Positions 10,440-17,448 of a stretch of 25,870 nucleotides of DNA are shown here, piece by piece. A program made the translations under genes and the position numbers. The stretch comes from Ascoidea tarda (nom. inval.) (Eukaryota > Ascomycota > Saccharomycetes > Ascoideales > Ascoideaceae). The notes beneath the pieces are model-generated. The model was not told the origin of the DNA, did not search any database, and worked only from the letters and a program-made list of their open reading frames with translations. The DNA lies in assembly GCA_030560485.1 (NCBI GenBank), contig JAKTTS010000201.1:1-25870 (forward strand). The letters run 5' to 3'. Position 1 is the first letter of the stretch. Each line of letters starts with the position of its first letter.

Positions 10440-10814
10440 ATGATAGATGCTGCTAAATCATATAATTTTTATAAGGTTGAATTCTTGAGTCAAGACACTC
10501 AAGATCATATTGCATTTCTTTTAGAAGTTGCTCCAAACAAATACAACATCTATGATGTTATTGGTTCTCCCGCTGTTGGTTTTCAATTCCATTCTGCTGA
10601 AAACTTTCATTGTGAACATGATTTGACATATATTGAAGGTTCAAAAACATTAATTGGGACTATTGATTATAGTGTTGGAGAGTTTACGAAAATTTTAAAA
10701 TCAGTTCTTCCTCCTCCAAAACAAAGATTACAAGATGTCAAAAGAGGAAAGATTCTCAATTCTAGAAGCTGGTTTGCTGACGCTAAAAGGGAAATTGAAA
10801 ATCATAATAAATAG
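10440..10814 (+). CDS. Conserved uncharacterised fungal protein, 124 aa
   Basis: An intact small gene and the only one that looks alive in the first 12 kb. The frame is open upstream to a TTG at 10404, but the first ATG is at 10440. The protein has no signal peptide or membrane segment. It contains DHIAFLLEV, then YNIYDVIGSPAVGFQF, LIGTIDYSVGEFTKIL and SVLPPPKQRLQDVKRGKILN before RSWFADAKREI. From memory, this order (a His near the N-terminus, a G-rich strand, an IGxI strand, a PPPK segment, and a late W followed by a helix) resembles a family of short filamentous-fungal proteins of unknown function whose members carry PPPKAQ...W..DVK. I cannot test that here. The upstream TATA is strong. It may be of accessory or horizontally acquired type, since its surroundings are decayed genes. 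The sequence just before the ATG (TTTACAG) could be a splice acceptor for an unseen first exon. Confidence 0.65.
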   Translation: MIDAAKSYNFYKVEFLSQDTQDHIAFLLEVAPNKYNIYDVIGSPAVGFQFHSAENFHCEHDLTYIEGSKTLIGTIDYSVGEFTKILKSVLPPPKQRLQDVKRGKILNSRSWFADAKREIENHNK

Positions 10815-11038
10815 TTCTGATTACTCTGAAATGTAGTAATTATAATATCCACATGATTTCTAGCCTCGGCATAAAAATGTAGTCAATTCTTTTATTGTTC
10901 CAAATTGTAACCATACACTCGAACGGGACAATTGCTTTCTGTTTCACTGATTTTAATAATCTTTCAATCAGAATCTAGAATCTAGAAATTTGACTCGATG
11001 AAAGATGACCAATTTGTAAACTATTAATCTCCTATATT

Positions 11039-11400
11039 TTATATGCTGAATGTATAGCAATCAACTTCTTTATTTTGAATATAACATAAATTGTATTTTT
11101 CTGTAATTCCTCCTTCAAAATTTAAAACTTTAATTTCATCTTTATTGTTAATCAATATGTTACTTGGTTTAAATCACCATGATAATAATTATTTTCATGT
11201 GAACCATTAACGGCATGTTTAGTTTGTTTCAGTATTTTAAACGTTTCCCTTCAAAATATTTCAACCGAATTCCAATAAGTCTTTTATTTTAATATAAAAT
11301 TAAGCTCTTAAATTCAATTATATTTTCAAGCTTTACTCTAGATAAAATGTCTATTTTTCTTTCAAATTCTTAAACCACCTTCTTCTTTTTAATAATTTAC
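11039..11400 (-). pseudogene. Decayed protein-kinase-like gene
   Basis: Minus-strand pieces in successive frames give kinase landmarks in order. At 11400-11250 there is a lysine-rich piece (IIKKKKVV), then EFERKIDILSRVKLENIIEF, the classic helix C followed by the H/L-x-NII strand, then RLIGIRLKYFEGKRL. At about 11235-11160 the next frame has a helix and YYHGDLNQ, the catalytic loop of HGD-type kinases. At 11160-11039 a third frame continues NILINNKDEIKVLNFEGGIT (cf. NILI...VKVIDFG) and EVDCYTFSI, like the DVYSFGI of helix F. The DFG Asp is Asn. Three frames and several stops in about 120 codons mean it is dead, and the rest of the C-lobe is missing. The family resembles fungal HGD kinases, but I cannot place it further. 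Confidence 0.6.
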
Positions 11401-12035
11401 AAACGATATAATTTTCTGAAACCTTCCACGATTATACTCCATAGTTTTATCACAATGTTCAAAATAATCCTTGCCAAATTAAGCAGTAAATATATTGCAC
11501 CTACTATTTTATGGTCTTGTTCAAATATGAAATATTGCTCACTATGGGAAGTTCACGTAATGTAAAATTCCTCATTCATGGTACTTACTCTAACTTCCTT
11601 CCAAGAGATAAATATATAAATATATAGATATATATAAAAGTCATAATAAAATAATAAGATAATACAAATAATTCCAAAGGTTTATTTTCCGACTTAGTAA
11701 ATAAAAATATCGTTTACTAATAATTCGGGAATAAACTCTGGTGAAAACAATTTGAATTGACCTAACAGTTGAAAGTTGAAAGGAATATCTCATTAAAAAC
11801 TATATAGAGGAAGTAAAAGGAGAAAAAAAGTTATAAGTGCTCAACATCAAGCAACCACTTGCTGAAACAAAAGGAAGGCTATGAAAAGCAGCCACATTTC
11901 TTTCCAGAAATACCTACATTTTTACCTGCGCTCAACAAAGCGATCCATTTAATTGCTCACTATGCCCAAAATTTTCCTAAAGTCATTTCAAAAAGAATTG
12001 GAAAAATTGAAGTTCTTACTTTTATAAATTAAAGT
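11401..12035. other. AT-rich intergenic region downstream of SEC72
   Basis: No gene was seen. A cluster of TATATA-type sequences at 11609-11640 could be a decayed promoter or part of a yeast transcript-end signal. This stretch marks the border between the decayed left half and the gene-dense right half. Confidence 0.45.
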
Positions 12036-12665
12036 TCAAGCATCTCCATTGAACTCAATTAGAGCTGCTTCAGCAATTTTCAATTGATCTTTCAACATCA
12101 GGTTGTTTGGAAAAAAAGCCAAACCTCGTTCAAGATCAGCCTTACATTCATCAAGTAGACCTATTTTCAAAAAGCAAAGGGACCTCCTGGAAAAGTTTTC
12201 AAAAGTGTTTACCTGCAAATTTAACAACAAATCCGCATCTTGTTGTGCCCTAGGCCAATCATTTAGCAATATATATGAGTCGCATCTCCCGTTAAGCAAA
12301 TTTGTCACCTCATTAATGGTTACCTTAAAAGTTTCCCACTTGTTTCGCTTTACCGCTAGATTGAGACCCAAAGTAAACATTTTCACTGCGTCTTGAAATT
12401 TTTTCTCTTTTATAGCCTTTAGTCCGTTTGCGTGAAATTTCTTGACCATGATGGAAAGTTGAGGTGAGGGCATTGGAGATTCTGGCACATCTTGGTTCAG
12501 ACTAATCAAGTTTTGAGTGAGCTCGTTGAGTTGTTTGATATCTGTTTCGAGAAGAGCCAAGTCAGCATCATCCCAAATAACATTCTCTAGATCTCTGTGG
12601 CCCGGCTTGTCTAGCTCCACCTTCTTTGTAACCGAGTTGTAAGCAATTGGTAGCTCGAAATCCAT
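12036..12665 (-). CDS. SEC72: Sec72, subunit of the ER post-translational translocation complex
   Basis: Sec72 is a cytosolic, membrane-associated subunit of the Sec62/Sec63/Sec71/Sec72 complex, which works with the Sec61 channel to move completed proteins into the ER. It uses TPR helices that in yeast bind Hsp70 (Ssb/Ssa) tails. The 209-residue product is close to the 193 of S. cerevisiae. The N-terminal 60 residues resemble the Sec71-binding part (MDFELPIAYNSVTKKVEL, then a helix LLETDIKQLNELTQNLISLN). From residue 75 there are TPR-like helices with LKAIKEKKFQDAVKMFTLGL, then LLNDWPRAQQDADLLLNL and KADLERGLAFFPNNLMLKDQ, ending IEFNGDA (S. cerevisiae ends AEYNGE, from memory). The ATG at 12665 is the first in frame. 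It diverges from the UBX gene with 240 bp between starts. Confidence 0.85.
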   Translation of the reverse strand: MDFELPIAYNSVTKKVELDKPGHRDLENVIWDDADLALLETDIKQLNELTQNLISLNQDVPESPMPSPQLSIMVKKFHANGLKAIKEKKFQDAVKMFTLGLNLAVKRNKWETFKVTINEVTNLLNGRCDSYILLNDWPRAQQDADLLLNLQVNTFENFSRRSLCFLKIGLLDECKADLERGLAFFPNNLMLKDQLKIAEAALIEFNGDA

Positions 12666-12905
12666 TTCCTGGAGTCTGACGTTGTTCGCTGGTCGTGTCT
12701 TTGTGGTGAGTGCTGTGAAAAAAATGGTTTAAACATTAGAAGCTCTCTTTTGGCTTTGCTGGCTTTTCCGCGTACTTCCCGTTTGGGATGCCGATATAAG
12801 GTCTCGGTTGCGGAAGGTTTTAATCACTAATCATTATTGCTAGCCTTCTTCCGCCACCATAACCTTTTGGCATCCTTTGCTATTTCATCATCTTACTGGT
12901 TTCAA
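12666..12905. promoter_or_regulatory. Shared divergent promoter of SEC72 and the UBX gene
   Basis: This is 240 bp, clearly richer in G+C than the left half. No canonical TATA box was found except GATATAAGG at about 12793-12801, facing the UBX gene. Both genes act at the ER, so a shared promoter could coordinate them, but that is inference. Confidence 0.5.
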
Positions 12906-15548
12906 ATGGAGGCGTTGACCTCTAATCAAGTTCATGTGTTTGAACTGTTTAAAGAAATTACACAGTTTCACACCCAGGACGATTCTCAGTCTCATTTAGA
13001 TTCTATCCTCAACTTATTGGCTTCCACAAATTGGGATTTGCAGCTATCCATTCAAAAATTTTACGATAACGATTTTAAGAAGTTGCAGAACACCAGCCAA
13101 ATCAATGATGTAGATATCCACAGCGATATTCATAGGACTACCACTCACTCTAATAGTAATCTCGAGACTTTGGACTTTATAAACACTAATTTTAATCCTA
13201 ATTCGACTTCTTTTTCATCGGCTGTTGGCTCAGACAACAATAATCTTCACTCAAGAACTAATAGAAATCGCAGTATTCCAATCGATAATAATCATAATAA
13301 TACCGACAATAATAATAATCTTGGTTATCCTTTTTACCATCCGTTTATTGGATTAGATTCTCTTCCCAGTTTTCCCAAAGCCAACCTTATCAAAAATAAT
13401 TGGAAATTAAATCTAGGTCTAAAAAATTTAAATCACACTCTTTTAATAAATAGTACTAATATTAATACTAGCACTGAAAAAGCGGATAAAAATAAGAATG
13501 ACAATAACCAGATAAATGAGCTAAATTCAAATAGTGGTCAGAAAAATCACTCTCCACACAATCGAGGTTTAAATCTACTTTTAACTATTATACTTTTTAT
13601 TCCAAGAACATTGATGTTTTTAATTTTCAACAAAGTAATCTTATACTTTTTTCCAAATATTCAAATTGATTTTAATTTCGATTTTTTCAATACTATATCC
13701 AATTTTATTCGAAATATTTTTACTTTCAATGTCAATTTTAATTATAGTTTACCCAATAAAGATGTAAATTACAAATATTATAAAATCTTAAACTTCTATT
13801 ATTATCAATCCTTAAATTTAGAAACCAATTCAAAATTATTTAAATTTCCCAAATCTCCTCTATATTTAAATTATATTGATAATTCTATATTGAAAGATAA
13901 TTCCATTAAATACATTGAAAACCGGTTTGATTCTGATGTTGGTGGTGATAGTGATCATTTTACCGAATCTGCACATGGAATTATCTTTCAAGATTTTCCT
14001 CCAGTCGATCTGACTCAATACACAAGTTTTAAATCTCATTTACAATCTTTGTTGAATCACTCTAACATTAGCAGAACTGATAAAGAAAATTACAACACTT
14101 TAATTAGCAAATTACCTGTTTTTAATGGTGAATTTAATGAAGCTTATCAATACTCAAAATCTAACTTAAAATTTTTGTTACTAATATTATACAATAATAA
14201 ATTTTACTCAAATTTATTTTTGCAAAATATTTTTTTCAAAAACCCAAATAACCTATTCAGTTTGACCCAAAATCATGGTGATAATTTAATTGTTTGGGGT
14301 GGGAATACAAACTATTTGGAATCATTTTTGATTGGTAACACATATAAAGCAAAATTTTTACCCTTTGTTGCCTTAATCGGTAATGTGTCAACATTTAATA
14401 ATACATTTCCAACAATGTCTATCATTTATAAAGAAAATTTTAATTTTTTAAGTCAATTTTCAAAGAGTAACATTTATTACAACCTTGATTTGAAACAAAA
14501 TTTCAACTTTTTTTCAAATCTCAATCTTAATACCGATCACGAAAATGAAATAATAACTTTATTTCATAAGAAGGAAAAATCATTAATTAAGAATTTGAAA
14601 CTATTAATTACAAATTATGAGCCGCAATTAATCAGTCAACAGTTTGATTTACAAGAAAAATTTTTAGAAAGAAAAATTAAACAAGAACAAGATATGGAAT
14701 ATGAGAAATCTTTGGAAGTGGACAAAGAAAAAAAATTACTTAAACTAAATAAAAATAAAAAGGTTGTAACTTTTTTGAATTTTATAAATTTAAAAATTCT
14801 TTATTTTAAATTTCAGTTGCTTTCAAATAAATATGTTTTACTTTCAAATAAAGTTTCTTCAGCAAATAATAAGGACTTGAAAGAAAAAAAGGTTTTGATT
14901 AAATTTCAGTTAAATAATGGTAAAAACATCATTAATAGTTTTTACAAGAAAGACAAAATTGAAAAAATATTTCAGTTCATTGAATCCAAAATCATTTTAC
15001 GTGAAATATTGAGTCACAACGACTACGACGAGACCGATGAAAACATTAAGCTAATCATTGAAAACATTGAAGAAAACATTAAAACATTATTTATTCAAAG
15101 AGACATTGAAATATTGTCTAAATATTATCAAAATCTAAACGATGATAGTGGCAATGAGGAAAATTATCGAAAAGTTATTCAGCAATTAACAAATGAGAAT
15201 TTGAAAAAAATGGTTTCAAATTATAGTCATGATTACTATATTGAACTAAAATCATTTCCAAAATTTGAATTAAAATTTGAGAAGGACATTAATGGAGAGA
15301 ATGTAATTGGAGATTTTGAAGAGTTTCAAAGAAATTGTAATTTACTAGTTGAATACAAAAATGAATTTAATGATGAAATAGATATTGTTTTGGATAACTT
15401 TTTTAATGGAAGTGATGAAAAAGTAAAAGACACCGAAAATAAAAATGAGAAACTAATCAACAATAAAGAAGTTTTATATAAAGATATCGATGATTTAACA
15501 TTCAATAAAATTGATCAATTGCTTGAAGACATAGAAAACGGTAACTGA
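12906..15548 (+). CDS. UBX-domain protein of the FAF2/UBXD8 type (yeast Ubx2/Ubx3 kin)
   Basis: Proteins of this type sit in the ER or lipid-droplet membrane and recruit the Cdc48 ATPase to ubiquitinated clients in ER-associated degradation (Ubx2) or act in related Cdc48 pathways (Ubx3). The 880-residue product shows the full family order, numbered from ATG 12906. A UBA-like helix bundle lies at 7-55 (LDSILNLLASTNWDLQLSIQ). An Asn-rich linker is followed by a hydrophobic hairpin at about 222-252. A UAS thioredoxin-like domain at about 365-510 has NLKFLLLILYNN, DNLIVWGGNT and FLPFVALIG. A coiled coil carries the FAF-type signature KQEQDMEYEKSLEVDKEK. The UBX domain is at about 662-788 (VLIKFQLNNGKNI...ELKSFPKFEL) and is split by an insertion of about 45 residues. 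An acidic tail follows. It is much longer than yeast Ubx2 (584) or Ubx3 (455). The frame is open upstream without an ATG, so 12906 is the start. Which of the two yeast paralogues it matches is uncertain. Confidence 0.8.
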   Translation: MEALTSNQVHVFELFKEITQFHTQDDSQSHLDSILNLLASTNWDLQLSIQKFYDNDFKKLQNTSQINDVDIHSDIHRTTTHSNSNLETLDFINTNFNPNSTSFSSAVGSDNNNLHSRTNRNRSIPIDNNHNNTDNNNNLGYPFYHPFIGLDSLPSFPKANLIKNNWKLNLGLKNLNHTLLINSTNINTSTEKADKNKNDNNQINELNSNSGQKNHSPHNRGLNLLLTIILFIPRTLMFLIFNKVILYFFPNIQIDFNFDFFNTISNFIRNIFTFNVNFNYSLPNKDVNYKYYKILNFYYYQSLNLETNSKLFKFPKSPLYLNYIDNSILKDNSIKYIENRFDSDVGGDSDHFTESAHGIIFQDFPPVDLTQYTSFKSHLQSLLNHSNISRTDKENYNTLISKLPVFNGEFNEAYQYSKSNLKFLLLILYNNKFYSNLFLQNIFFKNPNNLFSLTQNHGDNLIVWGGNTNYLESFLIGNTYKAKFLPFVALIGNVSTFNNTFPTMSIIYKENFNFLSQFSKSNIYYNLDLKQNFNFFSNLNLNTDHENEIITLFHKKEKSLIKNLKLLITNYEPQLISQQFDLQEKFLERKIKQEQDMEYEKSLEVDKEKKLLKLNKNKKVVTFLNFINLKILYFKFQLLSNKYVLLSNKVSSANNKDLKEKKVLIKFQLNNGKNIINSFYKKDKIEKIFQFIESKIILREILSHNDYDETDENIKLIIENIEENIKTLFIQRDIEILSKYYQNLNDDSGNEENYRKVIQQLTNENLKKMVSNYSHDYYIELKSFPKFELKFEKDINGENVIGDFEEFQRNCNLLVEYKNEFNDEIDIVLDNFFNGSDEKVKDTENKNEKLINNKEVLYKDIDDLTFNKIDQLLEDIENGN

Positions 15549-15860
15549 ATAGAAAGTATAAATAAAAGTAAAAATATCTCCCCTCCTGATAGCAACTTGA
15601 AGCTGAAAAATAATTTTATAGGGTGCATAGCTACTAACTAGACAATTCCATATCGTAACAGAAGGTAGAAGTTAATTCAGTTTGTCTAGTAAAGTAATAT
15701 ATAGATTTGAAACGATCCATTTGAAAATAATTGAGTTTTAATACGAGTATAGGAATTGATAAATAAGCTATAATTACTTACGGTCGATAAAATAAAAGCA
15801 ATTTTTTATTAGGTAGCTAATTTATAAATAAAAAATAAAAATGTCAGTATATAGATATAT
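15549..15860. other. Convergent intergenic region
   Basis: 312 bp between the 3' ends of the UBX gene and the small GPI-type gene. Repeated TATATA-type motifs (15694-15702, 15848-15861) are the usual yeast 3'-end efficiency elements. Nothing else was seen. Confidence 0.5.
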
Positions 15861-16163
15861 TTATAAAAGAAAAGCTGAACCGATAGCAAGGGCAACACCA
15901 AAAACACCATTATAGTTTATGTTGATCAATTCATTGGCTCCATTACTTGAAGTGGTATCGTTTGACTTGTTCTTCAAAATGTTAATAGCATGACCTTGAG
16001 AATGGAGTAGTTGATCATCAACACCAGTATCATCGAGAGATAAGTCAGATGCATCTGTGTTTTCAACTTGAGCTTGATTGTTGTCTAAAACCGCTTGATT
16101 GTCAACAGCATAATTCAATAAATTGGAAGCAAGATAGGCTTGAAGAAATTGTTGAATTTGCAT
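15861..16163 (-). CDS. Small predicted GPI-anchored cell-surface protein, 100 aa
   Basis: The start is the ATG at 16163; the frame is open to 16202 but only from a TTG. The C-terminus (NGVFGVALAIGSAFLL) is a typical fungal GPI-attachment tail: a hydrophobic Ala/Gly/Leu stretch right at the stop, preceded by small residues (SSNGAN) that could hold the omega site. The N-terminus (MQIQQFLQAYLASNLLNYAV) is helical and might act as a weak signal peptide, but it is less hydrophobic than usual. The middle is Asp/Asn/Gln/Ser-rich low complexity. If surface-bound it would be a very short cell-wall or membrane protein. Codon use is even, the leader is AT-rich, and a TATA box sits 70 bp upstream, all suggesting a real, well-expressed gene. 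The family was not recognised, and the weak signal peptide is the main doubt. Confidence 0.6.
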   Translation of the reverse strand: MQIQQFLQAYLASNLLNYAVDNQAVLDNNQAQVENTDASDLSLDDTGVDDQLLHSQGHAINILKNKSNDTTSSNGANELININYNGVFGVALAIGSAFLL

Positions 16164-16636
16164 TTTGGTAATTTTGATGTGAGAGTTAGCAGGTTCAAAC
16201 AAAGAAGAAAAATAAGTTGCAAGGAACAGATATTATATAGATAGCAGTAGAATCAATCAATTGAAGACAAATCCAAAGTAATAAGGGAAAAAGAGCAAAC
16301 AGAACAAGCTGAGGAAAAGCAGCAAATTCTCCTTTTCAATACTGAGTCTGTCAATTTTCCACTTGCTCTCGAAAAGCACAAAATGACTGCCTGGGTCATT
16401 TTCCCAAAACGGGAATGCAGACTTGCCTGATTGGGCGCGATAGAGCGCGTTTCCACATTGGGAAAAATATCACAATCCCTGTTTTACGGGTTACAATAAC
16501 AAAGTAGTCATGTGCTCCGTTTGCAGCGGCTTTTCTGAAAGAGAAAGGCGCTGCTTGTTGTGGAGCGAAAATGGAGGAAAGAAGCAGAGGCAGCTTTTGC
16601 AGCACAAGCAGCAACTTCCTCACAGAGCACCACCGA
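16164..16636. promoter_or_regulatory. Shared divergent promoter of the GPI-type gene and prefoldin subunit 5
   Basis: 473 bp. A TATA box for the left gene lies at 16231-16240 (CTATATAATA on the minus strand). An inverted repeat TTCCC-4 bp-GGGAA lies at about 16402-16415, and GC-rich repeats (GGGCGCG...GCGCG) at 16434-16449. An ATG at 16571, in frame with prefoldin, would add a 22-residue leader that the family lacks. Confidence 0.45.
16231..16240 (-). promoter_or_regulatory. TATA box of the small GPI-type gene
   Basis: Reads CTATATAATA on the minus strand, about 70 bp upstream of the ATG at 16163. Confidence 0.55.
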
Positions 16637-17113
16637 ATGGCCACTCCCACAACTAAGATAGATATCACAAAGCTTCCTTCTGAACAGATAATCCAATTGA
16701 AAAATCAGGTTCAGGAGGAGTTGAATCATTTCACTTCTTCTTTGCAAGCACTTACCACTGCTCAGACCAAGTTCAAAGATTGCATTGATAATATTAATGA
16801 GATAACTTCTTCTTCTTCATCTTCTGAAAAGAAGGAGATTATGGTTCCCTTGACCGGTTCATTGTATGTTCCAGGCTTTATTAAAAGCGAAAACAAATTT
16901 TTATGCGACATTGGGACTGGATATTTTGTTGAAAAGGATTCTAAAAATGCTAAAATATTGTTTCAAAGTAAGATCGACAAGTTGACCAAAGATAATGAAA
17001 AATTAACTGAGATACTTCAGTCAAAAGCTGATACTTTGAATTCCATCAACAACGTTTTGAGATCAAAATTCAAAGAACAAGACGCTGCATATCAAACAAA
17101 AGCAAATAAATAG
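16637..17113 (+). CDS. GIM5: Prefoldin subunit 5 (Gim5/Pfd5)
   Basis: An alpha-type subunit of the hexameric prefoldin (GimC) co-chaperone, which hands unfolded actin and tubulin to the CCT chaperonin in the cytosol. The 158-residue product from ATG 16637 matches the yeast length of about 163. It has the family layout: start MATPTTKIDITKLPSEQ (yeast has KIDLTKL.PEQ), an N-terminal coiled coil with ELNHFTSSLQAL, the central beta hairpins MVPLTGSLYVPGFI and FLCDIGTGYFVEKDSKNA, and a C-terminal coiled coil with KIDKLTKDNEKLTEIL. The upstream in-frame ATG at 16571 would give a Ser/Arg-rich leader absent from the family, so the second ATG is preferred. A six-Ser run in the linker is a local oddity. 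Confidence 0.9.
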   Translation: MATPTTKIDITKLPSEQIIQLKNQVQEELNHFTSSLQALTTAQTKFKDCIDNINEITSSSSSSEKKEIMVPLTGSLYVPGFIKSENKFLCDIGTGYFVEKDSKNAKILFQSKIDKLTKDNEKLTEILQSKADTLNSINNVLRSKFKEQDAAYQTKANK

Positions 17114-17448
17114 TTATTTGGTTCAATATATTTGATTATATATTCAATCGACACCAATTAAATACAAAACTAAAAGATTGAATTTTTACTGAAAAACTTA
17201 ATTAAGAATATATAGAACTATATGAATATGTAGCTAGTCATCATTAAATGTCATAAACCGAGTAATTTCAATTAATTACCAACTTCCAAAATAAAGCAGT
17301 TGATGAAATAATTAAAACCAAAACCAAAACAAGAAAGCCAAAAAAAAAAAAACAGGAAAAAAATTGAAAACATTAAAATCTAAATATTACAATTTATGAT
17401 GCAAGTCACAAAGTAAAAAAATATATCTTGAAACAAGAAATAAAGTGA
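17114..17448. other. Convergent intergenic region
   Basis: 335 bp between the 3' ends of prefoldin subunit 5 and the PH-domain gene. It is AT-rich with an A-run at 17340-17351 and TATATA motifs at 17138-17143 and 17208-17213, typical of yeast 3' regions. No gene was seen. Confidence 0.5.

Noticed and set aside
11609-11640. A TATA-rich cluster as an active promoter
   Set aside because: No gene follows on either strand within a plausible distance; it is more likely part of a 3' region or simple AT-rich sequence.
16571-16636. An upstream in-frame ATG for prefoldin subunit 5
   Set aside because: It would add 22 residues absent from the family; the ATG at 16637 gives the conserved start.
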